A DNA stretch of 64,000 bases, taken from contig QJOU01000019.1 in NCBI GenBank assembly GCA_003265685.1, forward strand, positions 1-64,000. Direction: 5' to 3'. Under the pieces are notes generated by a model that saw nothing but the letters and a program-made list of their open reading frames with translations, did not search any database and was not told the origin of the DNA. The DNA is from Piscinibacter caeni (GTDB lineage Bacteria > Pseudomonadota > Gammaproteobacteria > Burkholderiales > Burkholderiaceae_C). Below, piece by piece: positions 1 to 7,567 of this stretch; positions within the stretch are counted from its first letter, which is position 1; every line of letters begins with the position of its first letter. Made by a program: the position numbers and the translations under genes.

Positions 1-2
1 TG

Positions 3-284
3 CGGCCGCACGCGGGCCGCGCGCTGGTGCTGCTCGAGCCGCCGCTCGCGGGCGACGAAGGCGCGCTGCTCGCGCTGCTGGCAGATGGTGCCGCCTGGTC
101 CACCTCGGCGCTGGCGCTCGCGCTCGGCGAGAGCCAGCGCAACGTGCAGCGCGCGCTCGCGGCGCTGCAGGCGCAGGACCGCGTGCGCGCCATCGGGCAG
201 GCCCGCGCGTGCCGCTGGCTGGCCCCGCCGCTGGCCGGATTCACGACGATCTTGTTACTCCCCGCCGCGCTGCCGCCCACCTAG
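3..284 (+). CDS. C-terminal fragment of a winged-helix transcriptional regulator (5' truncated by the window)
   Basis: The frame is open to the left edge, so only the last ~93 codons are present and the true start lies outside. The visible part contains a helix-turn-helix-like segment: Ser-Thr-Ser-Ala-Leu-Ala, then an acidic turn, then Gln-Arg-Asn-Val-Gln-Arg-Ala-Leu. A basic wing-like stretch follows (Asp-Arg-Val-Arg-Ala-Ile). This is the usual shape of a C-terminal DNA-binding domain that recognises a promoter. The protein ends in a short hydrophobic tail. It is followed on the same strand by the beta-propeller and DUF899 genes, which it may regulate; that is inference from proximity. The family cannot be fixed without the N-terminus. 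Confidence 0.5.
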   Translation, partial: RPHAGRALVLLEPPLAGDEGALLALLADGAAWSTSALALALGESQRNVQRALAALQAQDRVRAIGQARACRWLAPPLAGFTTILLLPAALPPT

Positions 285-337
285 AGTGGCTCTGTCGCGC
301 CGCTGCCGGCGCCCTCACCGAACCGACAGGAGCCCTC

Positions 338-985
338 ATGAACCGACCCGCTTCATCCGCCGCCGAGATCGTGCGCGAGTACGGACCCTTCGGCGGCGAC
401 GGCCGCGTGCACGGCGTCACCCACGACGGCGAGCGTGTCTGGGCCGCCACCGGCACCCAGCTCGTCGCCTTCGACCCGGCCAGCGGCGCGACGCTGCACA
501 CGCTCGACTGCGCCTGCGACGCCGGCTCCGCCTTCGACGGCACGCACCTGTGGCAGATCGCCGAGGCCCGCATTGACAAGATCGACCCGGCCAGCGGGCG
601 CGTGCTGGCCTCCATCCCCGCGCCCGGCGCGGGCGCCGATTCGGGCCTCACCTGGGCCGAGGGCCACCTGTGGGTGGGCCAGTACCGCGACCGCAGGATC
701 CACCAGATCGACCCGGCCACCGGGCGCGTGCTGCGCAGCATCGAATCGAACCGCTTCGTCACCGGCGTCACCTGGGTCGACGGCGAACTCTGGCACGGCA
801 CCTGGGAAGGCGAGGAGAGCGAGCTGCGCCGCATCGAGCCGGCCAGCGGCGCCGTGCTCGAGCGCCTGGCCATGCCGGCCGGCAGCGGCGTCAGCGGGCT
901 CGAGTCCGACGGCGCCGGGCTGTTCTATTGCGGCGGCGGGCCCAGCGGCACCGTGCGGGCCGTGCGCCGTCCGCGTGCCGCCTGA
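338..985 (+). CDS. Cytoplasmic beta-propeller protein, glutamine-cyclotransferase/YncE-like
   Basis: The protein has 215 aa. The ATG at 338 is preceded by a clear AGGAG 8 bases upstream, so it is preferred to the longer reading frame that starts at 209. The sequence is built from about five repeats of ~40 residues, each ending in a version of Ile-Asp-Pro-Ala-Ser/Thr-Gly preceded by Trp-containing strands (for example His-Leu-Trp-Val-Gly and Glu-Leu-Trp-His-Gly). This is the pattern of a beta-propeller related to plant-type glutamine cyclotransferases and YncE. No signal peptide is visible, so it probably acts in the cytoplasm. Catalytic activity cannot be inferred. It lies 53 bases upstream of the DUF899 gene and probably shares its transcript. 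Confidence 0.6.
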   Translation: MNRPASSAAEIVREYGPFGGDGRVHGVTHDGERVWAATGTQLVAFDPASGATLHTLDCACDAGSAFDGTHLWQIAEARIDKIDPASGRVLASIPAPGAGADSGLTWAEGHLWVGQYRDRRIHQIDPATGRVLRSIESNRFVTGVTWVDGELWHGTWEGEESELRRIEPASGAVLERLAMPAGSGVSGLESDGAGLFYCGGGPSGTVRAVRRPRAA

Positions 986-1038
986 GTGCAGCCTGAGTGC
1001 TGCCGCCGCATGACCGCCAACCCCACCGGTGATCCCGC

Positions 1039-1809
1039 ATGAGCCATCCGAACCCCACTGTCGTCTCGCGCGAGCAGTGGCTCGCCGAACGCCACGCGCT
1101 GCTGGCGCGCGAGAAGGCGCTGACGCGCCAGGCCGACCAGCTGGCGCGCGAGCGCCGCGCGCTGCCCTGGGTGCGCATCGACCGGCCCTACGTCTTCGAC
1201 ACGCCCGACGGCCCGCGTGCGCTCGCCGAGCTGTTCGAGGGCCGGCGCCAGCTGCTGGTGCAGCACTTCATGCTCGGCCCGGGCTGGGCCGAGGGCTGCC
1301 CGAGCTGCAGCTTCATGGCCGACCACCACGACGGCGCCGCACCGCACCTGGCGCAGCGCGACGCGAGCCTGCTGGTCGTCTCGCGCGCGCCGCTGGCCGA
1401 GATCGAACGTTTCCGCCGGCGCATGGGCTGGCGCTTCCGCTGGGTCTCGTCGCACGGCAGCGAGTTCAACCGCGACTTCGGTGTCAGCTTCGCGAGCGAA
1501 GACGTGGCGCGCGGCACGGTGCCCTACAACTACACGGTGCAGCCCTTCCCGCAGACCGAGGCGCCGGGCATCAGCGTGTTCTGGCGCGCCGAGGACGGCG
1601 CGGTGTTCCACACCTACTCCTGCTACGGCCGCGGCGTGGAGGCGATGATGGGCACCTACCCGCTGCTGGACCTGCTGCCCCGGGGCCGCGACGAGGATGC
1701 GCTGCCCTACCCGATGGCCTGGGTGCGCCACCACGACCGCTACGGGGACGAGGCGGCGGCGCCGGCGGCCCCGGCTGCGGGCGGGGCGTGTTGCCACGGG
1801 CGGGCCTGA
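1039..1809 (+). CDS. DUF899 family thioredoxin-fold protein
   Basis: This 256-aa protein has the hallmarks of DUF899. It opens with a helix containing Ser-Arg-Glu-Gln-Trp and Leu-Leu-Ala-Arg-Glu-Lys, followed by the 'Leu-Pro-Trp-Val' and 'Tyr-Val-Phe-Asp' segments. Next come a Gln-His-Phe-Met-Leu-Gly-Pro strand and a Cys-Pro-Ser-Cys (CxxC) motif near residues 90-93. The C-terminal half holds the family's 'Phe-Arg-Trp-Val-Ser-Ser' and 'His-Thr-Tyr-Ser' strands. The fold is thioredoxin-like and the CxxC suggests a redox role, but the substrate is unknown. A Cys-Cys-His tail at the C-terminus is unusual and could bind metal. The beta-propeller gene upstream is probably in the same operon. Confidence 0.75.
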   Translation: MSHPNPTVVSREQWLAERHALLAREKALTRQADQLARERRALPWVRIDRPYVFDTPDGPRALAELFEGRRQLLVQHFMLGPGWAEGCPSCSFMADHHDGAAPHLAQRDASLLVVSRAPLAEIERFRRRMGWRFRWVSSHGSEFNRDFGVSFASEDVARGTVPYNYTVQPFPQTEAPGISVFWRAEDGAVFHTYSCYGRGVEAMMGTYPLLDLLPRGRDEDALPYPMAWVRHHDRYGDEAAAPAAPAAGGACCHGRA

Positions 1810-1988
1810 GGTGCGTGCACGAGCCATTGCACTGGCGCCGCGTTGCCTCGCGGGGCGAAGGAGGAGGGGTGGCTGGTGCGGGCGATGGCTGCGCTGCAGC
1901 GTGACCGGTCGCTCGCCACCGGCTGGCCTACTCACACAGCCGGCCACTTGCTGCTGTTGCCGACAGTCAGCTATGCGGCGTGCTGCCG

Positions 1989-2939
1989 CTACCCTGCCGG
2001 GCGCTCCTCTTTGCCTCGCGGCGCGGCGACGTAGACGTTGAAGGAATCGATGTCTGCAATGCACCGGGCCATCAGGTCGACGTACGCGCGCACCTTTCGA
2101 CCCATGTAGCGTTGACGCTGATAGGTGCAGTGCACCTTGCGTGGCACGGGGCGCCATCCTGGGAGGATCGGTACAAGCACGCCGCGGTTGACTTCCGGGC
2201 GCGCAAAGAAGTCGGGCATCAGCGCTACGCCCAGTCCGCCAACGCACAGTGTCTTCATCACCCAGTAGTCGTTGGTCGAAAGCGCCACCGAAGGCGAATA
2301 GGGGTGTCTTCCGGCGGATGAGTGGAGGTCGCACACCTCTTCGCTGTGCATCACGATGGCCTTGCAGCGATGCAGCTCGCCCGGGGATGCGGGCGCCGAT
2401 TCGCGCGCCAAGTAGCCCGGGCTCGCGAACACGCTATAGGTAAGCCGCCCCAGCAGCTTGGCAACCAGGTTGGGGCGGTCCGGCGGCGCCGAGCAGATGT
2501 AGCAGTCGACGTCGTCGATCGAAGGCGCTCCGCTGACTGTGGCGACGTTGAGCTCGCAACGCACATTCGGATGCTGTTGCAGGAAAAGATCCGTGACGCT
2601 GCAGACGAAGGTCGTCGCGAAGTGAACGTCGGAAAGCACCGACAACGTGCCCGACACGCCTTCGTCGATGTTGTGCAACAGCGTGCGCGCGGCCTCCAGC
2701 CGGCCGTGGACCTCGTCCAGCAGCGCCACCGAGTGTGCGTACAGCATGCGCCCCGACTCGGTGGGCTGCATCCGTCGGGCGCCGCGCGTCAGGAGCTGGC
2801 TCCCCATAGCGGCTTCGAGCTGGGAGATCTGGCGGCTGAGCGTGGCCTTCGAGATGCCCGTGCTGAGTTCCGCCGCGGTGAGGCTGCCCGCCCGAACGAC
2901 GGCAACGAACGATTCGATCAGTCGCACGTCACTCACCAT
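1989..2939 (-). CDS. LysR-family transcriptional regulator, likely controls the divergent demethylase operon
   Basis: The protein has 316 aa, the usual LysR length. An N-terminal winged helix-turn-helix (about residues 5-65, with the Ala-Glu-Leu-Ser...Ser-Arg-Gln-Ile-Ser-Gln-Leu-Glu pattern) is followed by a periplasmic-binding-protein-like effector domain (about 95-300). The ATG at 2939 is the first codon that gives a complete DNA-binding helix. The gene is divergent from the Tsx-like gene at 3108, with 168 bases between the starts. A perfect inverted repeat lies 15 bases from its own start (2955-2972), as expected for an autoregulated LysR activator. The effector is unknown; by context it would be a methylated purine or its product. 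GC content is visibly lower than in the flanking core genes. Confidence 0.85.
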   Translation of the reverse strand: MVSDVRLIESFVAVVRAGSLTAAELSTGISKATLSRQISQLEAAMGSQLLTRGARRMQPTESGRMLYAHSVALLDEVHGRLEAARTLLHNIDEGVSGTLSVLSDVHFATTFVCSVTDLFLQQHPNVRCELNVATVSGAPSIDDVDCYICSAPPDRPNLVAKLLGRLTYSVFASPGYLARESAPASPGELHRCKAIVMHSEEVCDLHSSAGRHPYSPSVALSTNDYWVMKTLCVGGLGVALMPDFFARPEVNRGVLVPILPGWRPVPRKVHCTYQRQRYMGRKVRAYVDLMARCIADIDSFNVYVAAPRGKEERPAG

Positions 2940-2954
2940 GGCCGTTCTCTCGAG

Positions 2955-2972
2955 CGTTTCAGAAATGAAACG
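2955..2972. promoter_or_regulatory. Palindromic LysR-type operator (T-N11-A)
   Basis: Perfect inverted repeat CGTTTCA-GAAA-TGAAACG, with 7-bp arms and a 4-bp spacer. It contains the T-N11-A core typical of LysR recognition sites. It lies between the divergent lysR gene (start 2939) and the operon that starts at 3108, close to the regulator's own start codon. It is the most symmetrical element in this gap, so it is the best candidate binding site for the regulator. Confidence 0.6.
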
Positions 2973-3107
2973 CAGCTTATCGGCGTTTTGCCTTCCGTCA
3001 ATCCTTGCGACTTCCTATCTTTCGTCTCGACGAGAGTCTTTGATTCAACGCAACAGCGGGCGATCGAGTTCCCGATCCACCACAAGAGCACGAAGGAGAC
3101 ACCAGAA

Positions 3108-3932
3108 GTGAAGAACCCCAACTCATCCATTGCGGGGTACGCCGCGCGCTGCATCGCCGGGCTGTCGTTCTCGGTGGCCGCAACCATGACAGCGCAAGCG
3201 GCGCAGTGGAGCGACACCGAAATCCAGTTCCTGCACGGCTCAGGCTTCAACGACAACGGTACGTTCGGCGGGCCCAAGTTCAGCAAGGACATCATTACCT
3301 TGCAGCACGCGAGCGGCTATTCGCTGGGTCGCAACTTCTTCTTCGTCGACTTCGTCAAGTCCGACAGCAAGGATGGCAACTACGGCGAGATCTACGGCGA
3401 GTATTACCACACGCTGAGCCTGACGAAACTGCAGGGCACGGATTGGTCGAAGAACTTCGTGAAGGATGTCGGCCTGACCGCCGGCATCAACTACGGCGCG
3501 AAAAACAGCGCCTTCGGGGCGAATCCGCGAGTCCTGCTGGTCGGCCCGACCTTCGACCTGAACATTCCGGCTGCGGCGTTCTTCAACGTCGACGTGCTGG
3601 CGTACGCGGATCGCGGCATCTACAGCGGCTTCGGCGGTGGCGCCCTGTGCGGCGGACACAAGACCACCTGGCAAATCACGCCGGCGTGGAACTTCCCGTT
3701 CTCCGTCGGCCCGGCGAAGTTCACCTTCGAAGGCTTCATGGACGTGATCGGCAAGCATGGCAGCTGTGAACGGCAAGTCCTCACGCAGCCGCAGCTTCGG
3801 TGGGACGTCGGCAACCACTTCGGCCGGCCGGGCGCGGTGTTCCTGGGGCTCGAGTACCAGTATTGGAGGAACAAGTTCGGCGCCAAGCAGAGCGAGTCCT
3901 TTCCGCAGCTGCTGCTTGGCGTGAAGTTCTAG
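3108..3932 (+). CDS. Tsx-like nucleoside-specific outer-membrane channel
   Basis: The protein has 274 aa. The start is the GTG at 3108, which has AAGGAG 9 bases upstream. It gives an N-terminal signal peptide (hydrophobic core about residues 13-28, cleavage near Ala-Gln-Ala|Ala-Gln-Trp). The mature protein is rich in alternating aromatic/polar beta strands and ends in Phe (Leu-Gly-Val-Lys-Phe), the usual C-terminus of an outer-membrane barrel. Segments such as Trp-Ser-Asp-Thr-Glu-Ile-Gln and Asn-Phe-Phe-Phe-Val-Asp-Phe resemble the OmpK/Tsx nucleoside-channel family. It would let nucleosides or similar purines cross the outer membrane. It is the first gene of the operon, 34 bases before the BMP binding protein, which fits a shared uptake role. 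Confidence 0.75.
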   Translation: MKNPNSSIAGYAARCIAGLSFSVAATMTAQAAQWSDTEIQFLHGSGFNDNGTFGGPKFSKDIITLQHASGYSLGRNFFFVDFVKSDSKDGNYGEIYGEYYHTLSLTKLQGTDWSKNFVKDVGLTAGINYGAKNSAFGANPRVLLVGPTFDLNIPAAAFFNVDVLAYADRGIYSGFGGGALCGGHKTTWQITPAWNFPFSVGPAKFTFEGFMDVIGKHGSCERQVLTQPQLRWDVGNHFGRPGAVFLGLEYQYWRNKFGAKQSESFPQLLLGVKF

Positions 3933-3966
3933 TGTGCCCGTCATTCGACATCAACGAGGAGTATTC

Positions 3967-5052
3967 ATGATCCCGTCCAAGCGCAGCCTCATGCTGATTC
4001 TCGGATTGGCAGCGGCGTGTCCGTTCATCGTCTCGCCTGCACGCGCCGCCGAACCCCTGAAGGTGGGTTTCATCTATCTCGGCCCCGTCGGAGACACCGG
4101 CTGGACATACCAGCACGACCTCGGTCGCATCGCGCTGGAAAAGAATCTCGGCGCGAAAGTCGCCGTGCGCACCGTGCCCAACACCCAGGAGGGGCCCGAC
4201 TCCGAGCGTGTGGCACGCGAACTCTCCGCCGACGGCTACAAGGTCATCTTTGCCGCTTCATTTGGCTACATGAAGCCGGTGATGAACGTCGCCGCAGAGA
4301 ACCCGACGACGGCGTACCTGGTCGCCAGCGGCTACCTGACAGCCAAGAACTTCGCTGGCTACAACGCGAAGTGGCACGAGGGTGGTTATCTCGCCGGGAT
4401 CGTGGCGGGCAAGTCGACGAAGAGCGATTCGATCGGCTTCGTCGGACCGTTCAACGTGCCCGACGTGATGTGGTATCTCAACGCGTTCACGCTGGGCGCG
4501 CGCAGCGTCAATCCAAAGGTGACCGTGCGCACGATCTTCGTCAACTCCTGGTACGACCCACCACGCGAGACGGAAGCCGCCAACATACTGATGAACCAAG
4601 GGGTCGACACCCTCGCTCACTTCACCGACACGCCATCGGTAGCCATTGCGGCAGAAGCCCGCGGTGTGGGCGTCATCTCGTTCCACTCGGACATGCGGCG
4701 TTTTGCACCGAAGAACTACCTGACGGGCCTGACGCACCAATGGGGCGACTTCTACACGAAGGTCGTGCGCGAGGTCATGGCAGGGACGTGGAAGCCGGGG
4801 GTGTACATGGGCGGCGTCACCGACGGAGTGGTTCGACTCGCCCCGATGGGCCCACGCGTGCCGAGAGACGTCGTGGAACTCGTGCAGGCCAAGGAGCGGG
4901 ACATTGCGTCGGGCAAGCTGAACGTGTTCGCCGGCCCGATCAGGGACCAGAGCGGCGCCGTCCGCGTCGTGGCGGGCAGCGCGTACCCCGATGCCGACCT
5001 GGGCAAGATGGACTGGTACGTCGACGGCATCGTCGGCGGCTCGAGGAAGTAG
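3967..5052 (+). CDS. BMP/PnrA-family periplasmic substrate-binding protein (purine nucleoside-type)
   Basis: The protein has 361 aa from the ATG at 3967, which has GAGGAG 5 bases upstream. A signal peptide (about residues 1-29, ending Ala-Arg-Ala|Ala) is present without a lipobox cysteine, so the protein is soluble in the periplasm. The mature part begins with Lys-Val-Gly-Phe-Ile-Tyr-Leu-Gly-Pro-Val-Gly-Asp-Thr-Gly-Trp, the ligand-pocket strand of BMP-family (Med/PnrA) proteins. Known members bind purine nucleosides or nucleobases for ABC uptake. No ATPase or permease gene is nearby, so the partners must be encoded elsewhere. Together with the Tsx-like channel it suggests that the pathway's substrate is purine-related. 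That is inference; binding specificity cannot be read from sequence. Confidence 0.8.
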   Translation: MIPSKRSLMLILGLAAACPFIVSPARAAEPLKVGFIYLGPVGDTGWTYQHDLGRIALEKNLGAKVAVRTVPNTQEGPDSERVARELSADGYKVIFAASFGYMKPVMNVAAENPTTAYLVASGYLTAKNFAGYNAKWHEGGYLAGIVAGKSTKSDSIGFVGPFNVPDVMWYLNAFTLGARSVNPKVTVRTIFVNSWYDPPRETEAANILMNQGVDTLAHFTDTPSVAIAAEARGVGVISFHSDMRRFAPKNYLTGLTHQWGDFYTKVVREVMAGTWKPGVYMGGVTDGVVRLAPMGPRVPRDVVELVQAKERDIASGKLNVFAGPIRDQSGAVRVVAGSAYPDADLGKMDWYVDGIVGGSRK

Positions 5053-5056
5053 CGCC

Positions 5057-5713
5057 ATGAGTACCACGGCTTGTTGGCACCCGCTGGTGCGCAGCACCGA
5101 GCTGCGCGCGGGCCACGACATCGTCGCTGCGTGGGTCCAGGGTGCCGAGCTGGCACTGTGGCGCACGGCCGGCGGCGTCGCGCAAGTGTGGGAGAACCGT
5201 TGCCCGCATCGCAGCGTGCGCTTCACGCTGGGACAGGTCGACGGCGATCGGCTCACCTGCGCGTATCACGGATGGCAGTACGCAGCCGGCTCAGGGCAGT
5301 GCGCTGCCATCCCGGCGCACCCGTCGATGGCACCGCCGCGCAATGTCTGCGCGCGCACCTACCAAGCTGCCGAGGCCAGCGGCATGGTTTGGGTCCACCT
5401 GGGTGCGGATACGGACGAGTCTGCGCCGGCCGACGCAGTCCCTGCGGGCTGGCACGCCTGCCGCGAGCTCGCGATACGGGCGGGCTGCGACACAGCGCAC
5501 GCCTACCTCGCGACGCACGGCTGGCGCAAGACGTCAGCGGCCTGGGCGGGTGAGCTCGGCGGCGTTGCCGCTCGCGCGCTGCTTCTCGACGCGCAGCCGC
5601 AGCTGGTCGTGCTCCACCTGTGGGCTGACACGCCACCCGAAGGAGTGGCCCTGCGTCGCGTGCATGCCGCCGCGCGGCGCTTGCGCGGCGAGATTGAAGC
5701 GGCTGCGTTGTGA
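5057..5713 (+). CDS. Stand-alone Rieske [2Fe-2S] protein, equivalent to the N-terminal part of an NdmD-type reductase
   Basis: The protein has 218 aa and starts at the ATG 4 bases after the preceding stop. A Rieske domain spans about residues 7-120, with cluster ligands Cys49-X-His51 and Cys68-X2-His71 in the motifs Cys-Pro-His-Arg and Cys-Ala-Tyr-His-Gly-Trp. The remaining ~95 residues are a small extra domain, not the iron-binding catalytic domain of a ring-hydroxylating oxygenase. This resembles the N-terminal region of NdmD, the purine N-demethylase reductase that carries a Rieske domain fused to the reductase. Here the reductase half is a separate gene (6593-7561), with the oxygenase gene between them. 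Expected role: pass electrons from the reductase to the Rieske-less oxygenase. The assignment to the Ndm system rests on the whole gene set. Confidence 0.75.
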   Translation: MSTTACWHPLVRSTELRAGHDIVAAWVQGAELALWRTAGGVAQVWENRCPHRSVRFTLGQVDGDRLTCAYHGWQYAAGSGQCAAIPAHPSMAPPRNVCARTYQAAEASGMVWVHLGADTDESAPADAVPAGWHACRELAIRAGCDTAHAYLATHGWRKTSAAWAGELGGVAARALLLDAQPQLVVLHLWADTPPEGVALRRVHAAARRLRGEIEAAAL

Positions 5714-5727
5714 CGGGAGATTTGACA

Positions 5728-6588
5728 ATGGCCTTTAACACCGATGATCCCAACATGCTCGACGAATGGCTGACGGTGGGCCCCTTGAGCCTGCTGGCGG
5801 GCACGAGCGCGAGCCACCCCCGCACGACGCGACTACTCGGCGCCAACCTCGCCCTTTGGCTGGATGAGCACGGCAAGCCGCACGCACGAACGGACGAAGC
5901 CGAGCTTGTGATTCAGGCGCGCTACGACTACGCATGGGTGTGCCCAAGCGGGACGCCGCGACACCAGCTGTTCGCGTTCCCGGAGTACGAGCAAAGCGGG
6001 CGGCGCATCGTCGACTGCGGAGGCCTCGGCGTAGCCGTGTCCGGACTGCGCGTTGTCGAGAACTTCCTCGACATGGCGCACTTCCCGTTCGTACACACCG
6101 GCTACCTTGGCCGTGCTCCGCACACCGAAGTGGCCGACTACCGCGTGGAGACGTCCTCCGACGGCGAGCTGTGGGCCACGGAGTGCCGCTTCTGGCAACC
6201 ACAGTCGTCCGCGTCGTCGAGCCACGGGGACGATGTGCACTACCGCTACCGTGTGATGCACCCGATGACTGCGATGCTCTACAAGTCGTGCTTCACGCAC
6301 CCGCACGAGATGGACGCGATTGCGCTGTTCATCCAGCCGGTCGACGAGGAGCGAGTCATCGCGCATTGCCTGATGGCCTACTACGACGACGATTCGAGCC
6401 AGGCGGATTTGATCTCGTTCCAGCACACGATCTTCGGCCAGGACAAGCCGATCCTCGAGAACCACGTGCTCAAACGCATGCCACTGGAAGGGCGCGCGGA
6501 GACGCCCACACGCTGCGACGCCATGTCGGTCGCCTATCGCCGCTGGCTGAAGGCGCGTCACATGCGCTTCGGCGTGCTGCCCGCGTGA
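5728..6588 (+). CDS. Mononuclear iron oxygenase subunit lacking a Rieske cluster, NdmC-like N-demethylase
   Basis: The protein has 286 aa. The ATG at 5728 has GGGAG 8 bases upstream; a GTG at 5710 that overlaps the previous stop is an alternative start. Iron-site residues are Asn112, Asp115, His118 and His123 (Asn-Phe-Leu-Asp-Met-Ala-His-X4-His) and probably Asp239 in Gly-Gln-Asp-Lys. The spacing equals that of dicamba monooxygenase-type catalytic domains. The first ~95 residues still resemble the outer strands of a Rieske fold (Thr-Val-Gly-Pro-Leu-Ser; Leu-Ala-Leu-Trp-Leu-Asp; Tyr-Ala-Trp-Val-Cys-Pro-Ser). The CxH...CxxH cluster-binding insert is gone. NdmC, a methylxanthine N7-demethylase, has the same lack. 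Expected reaction: O2-dependent hydroxylation of an N-methyl group, releasing formaldehyde. The exact substrate is unknown. Confidence 0.75.
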   Translation: MAFNTDDPNMLDEWLTVGPLSLLAGTSASHPRTTRLLGANLALWLDEHGKPHARTDEAELVIQARYDYAWVCPSGTPRHQLFAFPEYEQSGRRIVDCGGLGVAVSGLRVVENFLDMAHFPFVHTGYLGRAPHTEVADYRVETSSDGELWATECRFWQPQSSASSSHGDDVHYRYRVMHPMTAMLYKSCFTHPHEMDAIALFIQPVDEERVIAHCLMAYYDDDSSQADLISFQHTIFGQDKPILENHVLKRMPLEGRAETPTRCDAMSVAYRRWLKARHMRFGVLPA

Positions 6589-6592
6589 TGCG

Positions 6593-7561
6593 ATGAAGAT
6601 GCAACCCGTGCGCGTGGACGCGAAGTGGCTGGAGGCGGAGGGCATCATGGCGTTCTCGCTGGCCGATCCCGAGGGTGCCGAACTGCCGCCGGCGACGCCT
6701 GGCGCTCACATCACGGTGCGCGTGGCAGCCTCAGGCCGGCCGCCGCTGCTGCGCACCTATTCGCTGTGCAACGGACCGGGCGAGCGAGACCGCTACGTGC
6801 TCGGCATCAAGCGCGAGCCAGCCTCGCGCGGCGGCTCCGCGGCGATGCATGAGGTCGTGCAAGTCGGCGACGTGCTGGAAATCAGCGCGCCGCAGAACCA
6901 CTTCCCCTTGTGCCCCGAAGCGACGTCGCACCTGCTGCTCGGCGCCGGCATCGGCATCACGCCACTGCTGGCGATGGCTCAGCACCTGCACGCCTGCGCC
7001 CAGCGCTTCGAGCTGCACTACTTCTGCCGAGGGCCGGAACACATCGCGTTTCGCGATCGGCTCGCGCCGGCTGAGGCGGCCGGCCGCGTGCACTTTCACG
7101 CCGGCTTGTCCGGGCTCGAGGTCGCGGAGTACCTGCGTTCGCTGATGACCCCCCCGCCCGAGGGGAGCCACGCCTACGCGTGCGGACCGGCACCCTTCAT
7201 GGAGGCCGTGAAGACGATCGGCCGTGCGTGGGGCGACGAGCGTCTGCATTTCGAGCATTTCCAAGCGCCGGCGCCTGCCCTGGCCGCGCAGGGCACGACG
7301 TTCGAGGTGAGGGCGGTGCGCAGCGGTGTGAGCTGCACGGTCGCTCCGAACGAGTCCATCGTTGCAGCACTCGGGCGCGTGGGGTGCGCGGTCGAAGTCT
7401 CCTGCGAGCAGGGTGTGTGCGGCACGTGCCTGACGCGCGTGCTCGGCGGAGTGCCGGATCACCAGGACGCCTACCTCACCGATGCGGAACGCGCGGCCAA
7501 CGACCAAATGCTGGTGTGCGTGGGACGCGCGTGCAGCCCCGTTCTCGAACTCGATCTCTGA
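6593..7561 (+). CDS. Flavin/plant-type [2Fe-2S] reductase, C-terminal half of an NdmD-type reductase
   Basis: The protein has 322 aa and starts 4 bases after the oxygenase stop. Domain order: FNR-type flavin domain (Arg-Thr-Tyr-Ser-Leu near residues 54-58), NAD-binding domain (Gly-Ala-Gly-Ile-Gly-Ile-Thr-Pro near 117-124; Cys-Gly-Pro-Ala-Pro near 197-201), and C-terminal plant-type ferredoxin domain with Cys271, Cys276, Cys279 and Cys309 (C-X4-C-X2-C-X29-C). This is the vanillate demethylase/phthalate dioxygenase reductase class. It would move electrons from NAD(P)H to the Rieske protein encoded at 5057. In NdmD these two parts are one polypeptide; here they are separate genes on either side of the oxygenase subunit. 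Confidence 0.85.
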   Translation: MKMQPVRVDAKWLEAEGIMAFSLADPEGAELPPATPGAHITVRVAASGRPPLLRTYSLCNGPGERDRYVLGIKREPASRGGSAAMHEVVQVGDVLEISAPQNHFPLCPEATSHLLLGAGIGITPLLAMAQHLHACAQRFELHYFCRGPEHIAFRDRLAPAEAAGRVHFHAGLSGLEVAEYLRSLMTPPPEGSHAYACGPAPFMEAVKTIGRAWGDERLHFEHFQAPAPALAAQGTTFEVRAVRSGVSCTVAPNESIVAALGRVGCAVEVSCEQGVCGTCLTRVLGGVPDHQDAYLTDAERAANDQMLVCVGRACSPVLELDL

Positions 7562-7567
7562 ACCACC

